Source: Rhodococcus sp. SBT000017 (GTDB lineage: Bacteria; Actinomycetota; Actinomycetes; Mycobacteriales; Mycobacteriaceae). From it: a stretch of 64,000 nucleotides of DNA. Positions 42,332 through 51,015 of this stretch are shown here, piece after piece (within the stretch, counting starts at the first letter, position 1; every line of letters starts with the position of its first letter). A program made the translations under genes and the position numbers. The notes beneath the pieces are model-generated. The model was not told the origin of the DNA. It saw only the letters and a list, made by a program, of their open reading frames with translations, and did no database searches. The stretch is from assembly GCF_003688915.1 (NCBI RefSeq), contig NZ_REFU01000002.1, positions 434,001 to 498,000 on the forward strand, read 5' to 3'.

Positions 42332-43126
42332 CTACTTTGACGACACCACCAGCTCGGACAGTGCCCGGCCAGCGTCGATACTCGAAGCGCCGAGGGGTGC
42401 TAGAACGACGTGATCCGCTCCCGCCTCGTGGTGCTCCGCCACCCGCGAAGCGATCTTCTCGATGCTCCCCCACGCGACCAGGGCGTCGACCAATCGGTCG
42501 CTGAGCTGGTCGACGTCGGCATCGGTGAATCCCATGCGCAGAAAGTTCTGCCGATAGCCCGGGACCGTGGCGAGAAAGCTCAGCGGCTCACGGGCGGTTG
42601 CACGGGCACGGTCCGGATCGGACTCCACGACGACGAACTGATCGACGACCAGCTCGGCCGTCCCCAGGGAGTGCCTCGCCTGCGCCGTCCAGTCCGGCGT
42701 CACCAATAGCCCGATTGCTCCGGCAGCGCGTTCTCGCGCCATCTCCAATTTCTTCGGACCGAGCGCCGCGAGCAGAAGGTGATCGGTGGGCACCTCGAGC
42801 TCGTCGAGGTACTTCCTCAGCCCGGCCAGAGGTCGAGCGCTCGGCGGTCCGCCCAGGCCGAGGACGAATCGACCGGTGGCCGAAAGCTCGTCGAACAGTT
42901 CACCGGTCTGGGCTGTCGAGAACACGCCGACCGGCACTATGCCTGGAACGACGGTGGCGGTCTCGGTCGCATGAACCAGATCGGCGAGCCTGCCGAGCCG
43001 ATCGATCTGCCCGCCCGGCAGCCAGAACGAGGTGAATCCGAGTGATTCCAACGCGCGTGCATCGTCGAGGTACGACGGCGATACGTCGATGGAAATGCCG
43101 ATTGTGCCGAGACCGAGTGTGTCCAT
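42332..43126 (-). CDS. LLM class F420-dependent oxidoreductase
   Basis: 264 residues from ATG 43126. Bacterial-luciferase-like barrel with ALESLGFTSFWLPGG and GRFVLGLGGPPSARPLAGL at the start, GFTDADVDQLSDRLVDALVAWG and SRVAEHHEAGADHVVLAPLG at the end, like the TIGR03620 F420 group. It should use F420 made by the fbiC pathway; the substrate is unknown. -10 TAGCGT (43139-43134), 7 nt to the ATG. Starts 12 bp upstream of ychF's promoter region on the same strand. Confidence 0.87.
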   Translation of the reverse strand: MDTLGLGTIGISIDVSPSYLDDARALESLGFTSFWLPGGQIDRLGRLADLVHATETATVVPGIVPVGVFSTAQTGELFDELSATGRFVLGLGGPPSARPLAGLRKYLDELEVPTDHLLLAALGPKKLEMARERAAGAIGLLVTPDWTAQARHSLGTAELVVDQFVVVESDPDRARATAREPLSFLATVPGYRQNFLRMGFTDADVDQLSDRLVDALVAWGSIEKIASRVAEHHEAGADHVVLAPLGASSIDAGRALSELVVSSK

Positions 43127-43133
43127 GGCTACG

Positions 43134-43139
43134 ACGCTA
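43134..43139 (-). promoter_or_regulatory. -10 box TAGCGT of a leaderless promoter
   Basis: TANNNT with 7 nt to the ATG at 43126. Confidence 0.45.
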
Positions 43140-43296
43140 AAACCTCGAGCGTTGTTCAGGTCAAGACCGCACGGCTGCCAGATGTGCCACAAGTTAGACG
43201 TCTCATTCCCGCCAGATTCACCAGTGTTGAACTGACAACCTGAAATCGCGACGACAACCGACGTCGAATTCACCAAGGCAGTCAGGAGCAATCATC

Positions 43297-44031
43297 ATGT
43301 CGAAAGTTGCTGTGATCACGGGAAGTACGCGCGGGATCGGCGCGGCGAGCGCCGAAGCTCTCGGACGCGAGGGCTTCACTGTTGTCGTGACCGGACGATC
43401 TCAATCGAAAGTCGACACTTCAGTAAAGAAACTGAGGGACAATGGTATTGATGCTTTCGGCACAACCCTTGATGTCACATCTCAACACAGTATTTCAGCG
43501 GCCGCCAATTTCATTGCCCACAGCGTCGGTCATGTCGATGTCTTGGTCAACAATGCTGGAATTCTTCCGGAAGCAACGGCCCAAGGCGCGTCCATTGTCG
43601 ATCCAATGGTCGCATCGGACACGTTCGCAACCAACGTCGTCGGACCGCTGAACGTAATCGAAGCGTTTCTGCCGTGGCTTCGCGAAAGCCAGGCCGGTCG
43701 CATCGTCAATGTCACGACCAGAATGGGCTCGCTGGCCGAACAGGCCGATCCAACCTCGCCCTACTACTCGATGGTGGTGCCTGCCTATCAGGCGTCGAAG
43801 GCCGCACTCAACAGCGTGACCATCAGCCTGTCGAAGTCGTTGGCCAACACTGGGATCGTCGTCACCTCGGTGTGTCCAGGTTTCGTCCAGACCGACCTGA
43901 CACCGGTCAACCGCGATCAGGCAACGACGACAGCGGAACAGGCCGCGCTCGTGGTCCTGGCCGCAGCGACACTCCCTGCTCGATCGGCATCCGGGACTTT
44001 CATCGACGTCGATGGGCCCATCCGCTGGTAG
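43297..44031 (+). CDS. SDR family oxidoreductase, lower-GC than its neighbours
   Basis: 244 residues from ATG 43297, with CAGGAG 8 nt upstream. Classical SDR: ITGSTRGIGAASAEAL, NNAGILPEATAQ, catalytic Tyr in YQASKAALNSV, and a C-terminal SGTFIDVDGPIRW. Carbonyl-reductase type. Codon use in the middle (43440-43620) is clearly less GC-rich than the flanks, a hint of transfer. Followed by the remnant of another SDR. Confidence 0.85.
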   Translation: MSKVAVITGSTRGIGAASAEALGREGFTVVVTGRSQSKVDTSVKKLRDNGIDAFGTTLDVTSQHSISAAANFIAHSVGHVDVLVNNAGILPEATAQGASIVDPMVASDTFATNVVGPLNVIEAFLPWLRESQAGRIVNVTTRMGSLAEQADPTSPYYSMVVPAYQASKAALNSVTISLSKSLANTGIVVTSVCPGFVQTDLTPVNRDQATTTAEQAALVVLAAATLPARSASGTFIDVDGPIRW

Positions 44032-44069
44032 CTCACCGGCCTCGCCGCCGCTGCGAAACTCACAGCTTC

Positions 44070-44150
44070 GGTGGCGACGAGGCCAACGCCGCGATGATCC
44101 ACGGAACGACCCTCTATGTCGACGGCGGCATCTCGGTCACCCGCGGGTGA
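44070..44150 (+). pseudogene. C-terminal remnant of a second SDR
   Basis: 26 codons in frame to TGA 44148, reading GGDEANAAMIHGTTLYVDGG then ISVTRG, the usual end of SDR proteins. There is no start nor Rossmann part, so most of the gene was replaced by the intact SDR. Confidence 0.65.
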
Positions 44151-44172
44151 GCAGTGATCCGCCGTCGACCCG

Positions 44173-44487
44173 TCACATGGTCGAGACGACCAAGCCGATG
44201 AACGCAAGGTAGAGAACGATGAAGGCACCGAAAATGATCAGCGACAGCTTCCCGAAGAACGCGGCGCGAGTCGACGAATACTGTGCTCCCTGAACGTCTC
44301 CCATCATCCACAGTGGGTGCACCTTCAGCGCGTGGTTGAACGCCGGAATGGCCAGCGGCCAGAAGAAGATGATGGCCACGACGGCCCAGCCTGCATTGGA
44401 GGACGGCAGAGCAGCTGGCTGCGAATACGACTGTGCTCCTGGAAACGGCTGTGCTGCTGGGAACGGTTGCTCGTACGGACCTGACAT
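44173..44487 (-). CDS. CD225/dispanin-type small membrane protein
   Basis: 104 residues from ATG 44487, with GGGGGAAG 6 nt upstream. Pro/Gln-rich N-terminus (PFPAAQPFPGAQSYSQPAAL) followed by two hydrophobic segments with the CD225 pattern WAVVAIIFFWPLAIPAFNHA. Function in bacteria unknown; in animals the family includes interferon-induced IFITM proteins. Confidence 0.78.
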   Translation of the reverse strand: MSGPYEQPFPAAQPFPGAQSYSQPAALPSSNAGWAVVAIIFFWPLAIPAFNHALKVHPLWMMGDVQGAQYSSTRAAFFGKLSLIIFGAFIVLYLAFIGLVVSTM

Positions 44488-44571
44488 GAAAACTTCCCCC
44501 GATTGTTCGATGACGGACAACCAGTAGGACGCCGCACCGTCACGTCTGGTTCCATCGGAGGAGGGGGAATC

Positions 44572-45189
44572 TCAGACCAGTTCGGCCGTGGCTGCCGCAA
44601 GGGCGACGATCGCATCCCAATCTTGTTCTGCGACAGCCGCGGCCGGAGTGAGCCACGATCCCCCGACACACCCGACGTTCGGCAGCGCTAGGTAGGCCGA
44701 CGCATTCGCGGTGGAGATGCCACCCGTCGGGCAGAAGCGTGCGGCCGGGATCGGCGAATGGATCGACTTCAAGAAGTTCGCGCCACCGGATGCCTCGGCC
44801 GGGAAGAACTTGAGCTGGGTGTAGCCGGCTTCGAGCAGAGTGAGCACCTCGGATACCGTTGCGGCACCGGGCAGATGCGGTAGCCCGGTATCTCGCATGG
44901 CCTTCGTCAGGGACGGTGTGCAACCGGGCGAGACCAGGAACTGAGCACCCGCGTCGGCGGCCTGCTTGGCCTGGCCGGGAGTGATGATCGTGCCTGCGCC
45001 GACGAGGATTTCGGGGACTTCCCCTGCGATGCGCTCGATGGCGTCGAGTGCCACCGGAGTGCGCAGGGTCAGCTCGATGACGGGCACTCCGCCCTGCACC
45101 AGAGCACGAGCGATCGGAACAGCATGATCGATGTTCTCGATGACGACGACGGGGATGACGGGCACGCGGTCGAGCAGGGATGCAGTCAC
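44572..45189 (-). CDS. eda: 2-keto-3-deoxy-6-phosphogluconate aldolase
   Basis: 205 residues from GTG 45189. Class I aldolase fold of the KDPG family: VIELTLRTPVAL with the catalytic Glu, GAGTIITPGQ, FLVSPGCTPSL, and the Schiff-base Lys in LKFFPAEASGG. It splits KDPG into pyruvate and glyceraldehyde 3-phosphate, the last step of the Entner-Doudoroff pathway. 32 bp after edd on the same strand. Confidence 0.95.
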   Translation of the reverse strand: MTASLLDRVPVIPVVVIENIDHAVPIARALVQGGVPVIELTLRTPVALDAIERIAGEVPEILVGAGTIITPGQAKQAADAGAQFLVSPGCTPSLTKAMRDTGLPHLPGAATVSEVLTLLEAGYTQLKFFPAEASGGANFLKSIHSPIPAARFCPTGGISTANASAYLALPNVGCVGGSWLTPAAAVAEQDWDAIVALAAATAELV

Positions 45190-45221
45190 GGTCCTACTTT
45201 CTGTCGAATCGGGTTCTCGGG

Positions 45222-47045
45222 TCAACGCATCACGAACATCGCGCCCTCGTCGGCAGGGCCGACGAGCGCACGCATCCCCGAGAACAGGTCTCGACCGGTG
45301 CTGGACCACTCGTCCTTGTCCAGGACTCGGCCGGTGACCGGTCGAGCCTCGAACTCGTCGAGCGGTACGTCGATCGACAATGTGCCATCGAGGGAATCGA
45401 GGGTGATCATGTCACCGTCGAGAATTTTCGCAATCGGACCCCCGCTCGCGGCCTCGGGCGTGAGGTGAATTGCCGCAGCAACTTTGCCGGAGGCACCGGA
45501 CATCCGGCCGTCGGTGATCAGTGCGACGGACCGCCCCTTGTCCTGCAGAATTCCGAGAGCCGGGGTCAGCTTGTGTAACTCGGGCATACCGTTGGCCTTC
45601 GGGCCCTGATAGCGCAGCACGGCAACGAAGTCGCCGTCGAGAAGCCCTGCGTCGAATGCCTCGAGGAAGTCGGCTTGGTCGTCGAAGACTCGCGCCGGTC
45701 CGGTGACCACACGGTGTTCGGGTGCCAATGCAGAAGTCTTGATGACGCATTTTCCGATCGGACCGGTCAGCATCTTCAGTCCGCCGTCGGCGCTGAACGG
45801 CTCGTTCGCGCCACGTAACACGGTGTCGTCGTGGCTCATCCGAGTACCGTCCTGCCACATCACCCCGTCGCCGTCGAGCTTCGGCTCCTGCGTATACCTC
45901 CGCAGCCCCTGCCCGGCAACGGTTTTCACATCCTCGTGCATCAACCCGGCGTCGAGCAGTGATCCGATGACGAACCCGAGTCCACCGGCCGCGTGGAAAT
46001 GATTCACGTCGGCCTTGCCGTTCGGGTAGATCCGGGCCATCAGCGGCACGACGGCCGACAGATCGGACAGGTCCTGCCAGGTCAACGTGATTCCGGCGGC
46101 CTTCGCGATGGCGACGAGGTGCATCGTGTGGTTGGTCGAGCCGCCGGTGGCCAGCAGTGCGACGCAGCCGTTGACGATGGACTTGACGTCCACGACCTCC
46201 CCCACCGGCGTGTAATTGTCACCGAGCGACGTCAGACCGGTGACGACGTGGGCGGCCTCGCGCGTCAACGCGTCGCGCATCGCGGTTCCAGGGTTGACGA
46301 ACGACGACCCCGGCAGGTGCAGACCCATGACCTCCATCAGCAGCTGATTGGAATTGGCCGTTCCGAAGAACGTGCAGGTACCACTGCCGTGATACGACGC
46401 GGCCTCGGCGTCGAGCAGAGCCTCGCGGCCCACCTTGCCCTCGGCGTAGAGCTGGCGCGCTTTTGCCTTCTCGCCGTTGGGGAGTCCGGACGTCATCGGA
46501 CCGGCGGGCACGAACACCGCGGGAAGATGGCCGAAACTCAGTGCGCCGATGAGCATTCCGGGGACGATCTTGTCGCACACCCCGAGCATGAAGGTGGCGT
46601 CGAACATGTCGTGGGACAGGGCGATTGCGGTCGACATCGCGATGATGTCCCGACTGAAGAGCGAGAGCTGCATGCCGTCGCGGCCCTGGGTGATGCCGTC
46701 GCACATGGCGGGGACTCCCCCGGCGAACTGCGCGATGCCACCGGCATCGATGACGGACTTCTTCAGCACGGCGGGGTAGTTCTCGAACGGCTTGTGCGCC
46801 GAGAGCATGTCGTTGTACGCCGAGACGATGGCAATGTTGGGCTTGACCATGCCGCGGAGCGCTTGCTTGTCGGCCTTGCCGGAGGCAGCGAAGCCGTGGG
46901 CGATGTTGGCGCAGGCGAGGCGACCGCGGGCCGGGCCTCGATCCCCTGCGGCGGCGATTCGAGCGAGGTAGGCGGCGCGAGCGGACTGGCTACGGTCTGC
47001 GATGCGGTCGGTGACCTGCCGCAGGACCGGGTGAAGTGTGTCCAT
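45222..47045 (-). CDS. edd: Phosphogluconate dehydratase
   Basis: 607 residues from ATG 47045, with GGAG 7 nt upstream. IlvD/Edd family iron-sulfur dehydratase; cluster cysteines in [20 protein letters not shown] and [15 protein letters not shown]. It forms KDPG from 6-phosphogluconate. Operon edd-eda facing a ROK regulator. No zwf or pgl is nearby, so the upper half of the pathway is elsewhere in the genome. Confidence 0.96.
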   Translation of the reverse strand: MDTLHPVLRQVTDRIADRSQSARAAYLARIAAAGDRGPARGRLACANIAHGFAASGKADKQALRGMVKPNIAIVSAYNDMLSAHKPFENYPAVLKKSVIDAGGIAQFAGGVPAMCDGITQGRDGMQLSLFSRDIIAMSTAIALSHDMFDATFMLGVCDKIVPGMLIGALSFGHLPAVFVPAGPMTSGLPNGEKAKARQLYAEGKVGREALLDAEAASYHGSGTCTFFGTANSNQLLMEVMGLHLPGSSFVNPGTAMRDALTREAAHVVTGLTSLGDNYTPVGEVVDVKSIVNGCVALLATGGSTNHTMHLVAIAKAAGITLTWQDLSDLSAVVPLMARIYPNGKADVNHFHAAGGLGFVIGSLLDAGLMHEDVKTVAGQGLRRYTQEPKLDGDGVMWQDGTRMSHDDTVLRGANEPFSADGGLKMLTGPIGKCVIKTSALAPEHRVVTGPARVFDDQADFLEAFDAGLLDGDFVAVLRYQGPKANGMPELHKLTPALGILQDKGRSVALITDGRMSGASGKVAAAIHLTPEAASGGPIAKILDGDMITLDSLDGTLSIDVPLDEFEARPVTGRVLDKDEWSSTGRDLFSGMRALVGPADEGAMFVMR

Positions 47046-47110
47046 GAGTATCTCCGATGTTCGGTCTCTCATCACTCACCTTAAGGCCGCTTAGGTCGAT
47101 CGACAACCCA

Positions 47111-47135
47111 ACTTATGTTTTTCAAAGTTATAAGT
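47111..47135. promoter_or_regulatory. Operator-like inverted repeat between edd and the ROK gene
   Basis: ACTTAT-N13-ATAAGT centred at 47123, 9 of 12 positions symmetrical, AT-rich in a GC-rich genome. It lies in the 133-bp divergent gap and is the best candidate for ROK binding. Confidence 0.5.
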
Positions 47136-47178
47136 GGGACTTCTTAGGCTGTTGCCGTAAAAGTTGCCAGTTGGTTGA

Positions 47179-48369
47179 ATGGCGTCTATGTCGATGCCGC
47201 GCCTGAGCGCTCCACCTGCGACGGCAGGTGAGGTTTTCGCTCTGGTTCGCGACGGAGAAGCAGACACCCGTGCCGAGTTGGGCCGGATCACCGGACTGTC
47301 GCGGTCGGCCGTCGCCTCCCGCGTCGCCGCACTCACCGGCCTCGGCTTGGTCATCGAAACCGAGGACACGCACTCGACCGGCGGCAGGCCCCCGGCGAGA
47401 CTGTCCTTCGACATCGACGCCGGTGTCGTGCTCGCCGCCGCGATCGGACGCAGCCGCTCCCAACTGGGCGTCTTCACCCTCGGCGGCGAATTGCTCGCGA
47501 GCGACACCGTCGACCAGGAGATCGGCGTCGGTCCGGACGAACTGATGCCGCAGATCACCAAACGACTGCAGGCACTTCTCGACGAGTCGCACCGAACCGG
47601 ACACCGCATCCTCGGGGTCGGGCTGTCCATCCCCGGCACCGCCGACACCGACCGAGGGTGCAGCCTCGACTCGCCGATCATGCACGGCTGGGACGGGGTG
47701 CCGCTGGCACCGTTCTTCGCCGACACCACGTCGGCTCCGGTGTTTCTCGACAACGACGCCAACGCGATGGTCCTCGCCGAACGTCGGGACAACAGAGATC
47801 GCTTCCAGAACGCCCTGTTGGTCAAGGCCTCGACGGGTCTCGGTGCCGGGATCGTGGCAGGCGGTGCGCTGCAACGTGGATCACTGGGAGCCGCAGGAGA
47901 ATTCGGCCACACCAAGACCGTAGCCGCCGCAGGGGTCGCCTGCCGATGCGGCGACAGCGGCTGCCTCGAAGCCATCGCAGGCGGCTGGGCACTGGTGCGC
48001 GCACTCAACGAGCAGGGCCGCGAAGTCGGCCACGTGCGTGGCGTCGTCGACCTCGCGGTGAGCGGCGACCCCGAAGCACGCAGGCTCATCCGCGACAGCG
48101 GTCGCCACATCGGCGAAACCCTGGCCGGGGCCGTGAACCTGCTCAACCCCGAGGTACTCATCATCGGCGGCGACATGGCGAACGCCTACGACATCTTCGT
48201 CGCCGGGCTGCGTGAAACCGTCTACGGAAACGCCACCGCCCTGGCCACCAAGGCCCTCACCATCCAGGCCACCACCCACGGAGACCTCTCCGGGGTCATC
48301 GGCAGCGCCGCGCTGGTACTGGATCAGGTGCTCAGCGCCCGCGCCGTCGACGACGCCCTGGGTAGCTGA
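47179..48369 (+). CDS. ROK family transcriptional regulator
   Basis: 396 residues. An N-terminal winged helix (ELGRITGLSRSAVASRVAAL) precedes a ROK sugar-kinase-like domain with GVGLSIPGTADTDRG, FLDNDANAMVLAE, VKASTGLGAGIVAGG, and the zinc motif CRCGDSGCLEAIAGG. Regulators of this type (NagC/XylR) respond to sugars. It is divergent from edd-eda, so repression of the Entner-Doudoroff genes is a fair inference. Confidence 0.87.
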   Translation: MASMSMPRLSAPPATAGEVFALVRDGEADTRAELGRITGLSRSAVASRVAALTGLGLVIETEDTHSTGGRPPARLSFDIDAGVVLAAAIGRSRSQLGVFTLGGELLASDTVDQEIGVGPDELMPQITKRLQALLDESHRTGHRILGVGLSIPGTADTDRGCSLDSPIMHGWDGVPLAPFFADTTSAPVFLDNDANAMVLAERRDNRDRFQNALLVKASTGLGAGIVAGGALQRGSLGAAGEFGHTKTVAAAGVACRCGDSGCLEAIAGGWALVRALNEQGREVGHVRGVVDLAVSGDPEARRLIRDSGRHIGETLAGAVNLLNPEVLIIGGDMANAYDIFVAGLRETVYGNATALATKALTIQATTHGDLSGVIGSAALVLDQVLSARAVDDALGS

Positions 48370-48473
48370 CCGGCGGGCTTTCATCGGCACTATTTGCCGC
48401 TCGTCGCACTCCAGCGACCGCCGGGCGCACCACGGAGCATCGATTCGAGGACGCGCACCTGCGCCGACCATAA

Positions 48474-48489
48474 GGTGATCGCAGTCACA
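48474..48489. promoter_or_regulatory. CRP/GlxR-like binding site upstream of cstA
   Basis: GGTGATCGCAGTCACA matches TGTGA-N6-TCACA at nine of ten defined positions. It ends 24 bp before the cstA ATG. cstA is a classical CRP target in enterobacteria. Confidence 0.55.
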
Positions 48490-48513
48490 CCTGCGAGCAT
48501 GGAGACCCCACAC

Positions 48514-50787
48514 ATGTCACTGAAATCGGCCGACGAACCACACGTCGAATTGCTGAAGACAGATCCTGATCTACCGCCCGTCGGTGTCGTCGAGTCACAT
48601 CCGATAACCCCGATCAAGCGCCTGATGCTCGTCGCCATCGGCCTACTCGGCGGTGTTGCGTGGACGATCATCGCGATCGTCCGCGGCGAGAATCCCAACG
48701 CCGTCTGGTTCGTCATCGCCGCGGTGTGTACGTACATCTTCGCTTTCCGCTTCTACGCCAGGCTGATCGAACGCAAGATCGTCTTCCCACGCGACGACCG
48801 CGCCACTCCTGCCGAGATTCTGGAAAACGGCAAGGACTACATGCCGACGGACCGTCGGGTGCTGTTCGGCCACCACTTCGCCGCGATCGCCGGAGCAGGC
48901 CCGCTCGTCGGACCCGTCCTCGCCGCTCAGATGGGCTACCTCCCGGGCACCATGTGGATCATCATCGGCGTCGTATTCGCCGGTGCCGTACAGGATTTCC
49001 TGGTGCTGTGGATCTCGACGCGTCGCCACGGCCGCAGCCTCGGCCAGATGGCCCGCGATGAACTCGGAGTCGTCGGCGGCACCGCCGCTCTGGTCGCGGT
49101 GTTCGTCATCATGATCATCCTCATCGCGGTGCTCGCACTCGTCGTCGTCAACGCACTCGCCGAGAGCCCATGGGGCGTCTTCTCCATCGCGCTGACCATC
49201 CCGATCGCCCTGTTCATGGGCGTCTACCTGCGCTTCCTGCGACCGGGCAACGTCACCGAGGTCTCGCTCATCGGCGTCGTCCTGCTGCTGCTCGCCATCG
49301 TCGCCGGCGGCTGGGTTGCCGAAACCGACTGGGGCACCGACTGGTTCACCCTCTCCAAGGTGACCGTTGCCTGGCTGCTGATCGGCTACGGCCTGCTCGC
49401 CTGCATCCTGCCGGTGTGGCTGCTGCTCGCCCCGCGCGACTACCTGTCGACGTTCATGAAGGTCGGCACCATCGCCCTGCTGGCCGTCGGCATCCTCATC
49501 GCGCGTCCCGAGATCCAGATGCCTGCCATGACCAGCTTCGCCACCGAGGGCAACGGCCCGGCATTCGCAGGGTCCCTGTTCCCGTTCCTGTTCATCACCA
49601 TCGCCTGCGGTGCGCTGTCGGGCTTCCACGCTCTGATCTCCTCCGGCACCACGCCGAAGTTGCTGGAGAAGGAAAAGCAGATGCGGATGATCGGTTACGG
49701 GGGCATGCTCACCGAGTCCTTCGTGGCCATCATGGCACTGATCACCGCGTGCATTCTCGATCAGCACATCTACTTCGCACTGAACGCACCGACAGCGCTC
49801 ACCGGCGGGACTCCGGAGACCGCGGCGGAGTACGTCAACGGACAGGGACTGAGCGGCGGCGACATCACCCCGGCCGAATTGAGCCAGGCCGCAGCCGATG
49901 TCGGCGAGGAATCGATCATCTCGCGCACCGGCGGCGCACCGACACTCGCATTCGGCATGTCCGAGGTACTGCACCAGGTGTTCGGCGGGCCGGGACTCAA
50001 GTCGTTCTGGTACCACTTCGCGATCATGTTCGAGGCACTGTTCATCCTCACCACGGTCGATGCAGGCACCCGCGTCGCGCGCTTCATGCTCTCCGACAGC
50101 ATCGGCAACCTGCCCGGCGCATCGGCCAAGAAGTTCAAGGATCCGTCGTGGCGTCCCGGTGCCTGGATCTGCTCGCTGATCGTCGTCGCAGCCTGGGGCG
50201 CAATCCTTCTCATGGGCGTCACCGATCCACTGGGCGGCATCAACACCCTGTTCCCACTGTTCGGTATCGCCAACCAGCTGCTGGCCGCGATCGCACTGAC
50301 GGTGGTACTCGTCATCGTCGTCAAACGAGGCCTCTACAAGTGGGCGTGGATCCCCGGAGTTCCACTCGCCTGGGACCTCATCGTGACGATGACGGCGTCG
50401 TACCAGAAGATCTTCTCCTCGGTCCCGGCCATCGGCTACTGGACGCAGCACTCGCAGTTCCGCGATGCCAAGGCGCAGGGGCTCACCGAGTTCGGCACCG
50501 CCAGAACACCCGAGGCCATCGACGCCGTCATCCGCAACACCTTCATCCAGGGCACGCTGTCGATCATCTTCGCGGTACTCGTCCTGGTCGTCGTGTTCGC
50601 CGGAGTGTGGGTGTGCATCAAGGCCGTGCGGGGAGACAACCTGCCCGACAACGAGGAGCCCGAGGTGCCGTCGAAGATCTTCGGCCCCAGCGGCTTCGTT
50701 CCGAGCCCCGCGGAGAAGAAGATCCAGGCCGAATGGGACGAGCTGATCGAGGCGGGCACCGTCCGACGCCCCGGATCGGCGCACTAG
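48514..50787 (+). CDS. cstA: Pyruvate/carbon-starvation transporter CstA
   Basis: 757 residues from ATG 48514, with GGAG 9 nt upstream. The CstA family core is visible in GKDYMPTDRRVLFGHHFAAI followed by AGAGPLVGPVLAAQ, and in CGALSGFHALISSGTTPKLL. About 18 membrane segments, acidic ends. Members import pyruvate or peptides under starvation. Followed without a gap by its small partner YbdD, and preceded by a CRP-like site. Confidence 0.96.
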   Translation: MSLKSADEPHVELLKTDPDLPPVGVVESHPITPIKRLMLVAIGLLGGVAWTIIAIVRGENPNAVWFVIAAVCTYIFAFRFYARLIERKIVFPRDDRATPAEILENGKDYMPTDRRVLFGHHFAAIAGAGPLVGPVLAAQMGYLPGTMWIIIGVVFAGAVQDFLVLWISTRRHGRSLGQMARDELGVVGGTAALVAVFVIMIILIAVLALVVVNALAESPWGVFSIALTIPIALFMGVYLRFLRPGNVTEVSLIGVVLLLLAIVAGGWVAETDWGTDWFTLSKVTVAWLLIGYGLLACILPVWLLLAPRDYLSTFMKVGTIALLAVGILIARPEIQMPAMTSFATEGNGPAFAGSLFPFLFITIACGALSGFHALISSGTTPKLLEKEKQMRMIGYGGMLTESFVAIMALITACILDQHIYFALNAPTALTGGTPETAAEYVNGQGLSGGDITPAELSQAAADVGEESIISRTGGAPTLAFGMSEVLHQVFGGPGLKSFWYHFAIMFEALFILTTVDAGTRVARFMLSDSIGNLPGASAKKFKDPSWRPGAWICSLIVVAAWGAILLMGVTDPLGGINTLFPLFGIANQLLAAIALTVVLVIVVKRGLYKWAWIPGVPLAWDLIVTMTASYQKIFSSVPAIGYWTQHSQFRDAKAQGLTEFGTARTPEAIDAVIRNTFIQGTLSIIFAVLVLVVVFAGVWVCIKAVRGDNLPDNEEPEVPSKIFGPSGFVPSPAEKKIQAEWDELIEAGTVRRPGSAH

Positions 50788-50958
50788 ATGCGCGGGCTGT
50801 GGTGGTGGATCACCTCGGTGATGGGCGACCACGATTACGACCGTTACGTCGCCCATCTGGCCCGCCACCACCCGGGTCAGCAGCCACCGACCGTGCGGCA
50901 GTACTGGAAGGACCGACACGCGGAGGCGGACCGAAACCCGGGGGCTCGATGCTGCTGA
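50788..50958 (+). CDS. ybdD: YbdD/YjiX family small protein
   Basis: 56 residues, ATG directly after the cstA stop. It reads MRGLWWWITSVMGDHDYDRY then VAHLARHHPGQQPPTVRQYW, the typical sequence of YbdD/YjiX (DUF466), and ends in RCC. In enterobacteria it is needed with CstA/BtsT for pyruvate uptake. It was found by reading the sequence directly because it is short. Confidence 0.92.
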   Translation: MRGLWWWITSVMGDHDYDRYVAHLARHHPGQQPPTVRQYWKDRHAEADRNPGARCC

Positions 50959-51015
50959 CACGGTGATGTCCGATTTCCGCTAGCACCGACGCGCCCGCGC
51001 TGACACAGTAGGTGC

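Noticed and set aside
43674..44150. Continuous 158-residue CDS overlapping the SDR
   Set aside because: The overlap lies in another frame of an intact SDR; only its last 26 codons look like real SDR sequence, so a remnant is annotated instead.
48643..50961. 772-residue open frame antisense to cstA
   Set aside because: Composition artefact; the sense strand encodes a complete CstA followed by YbdD.
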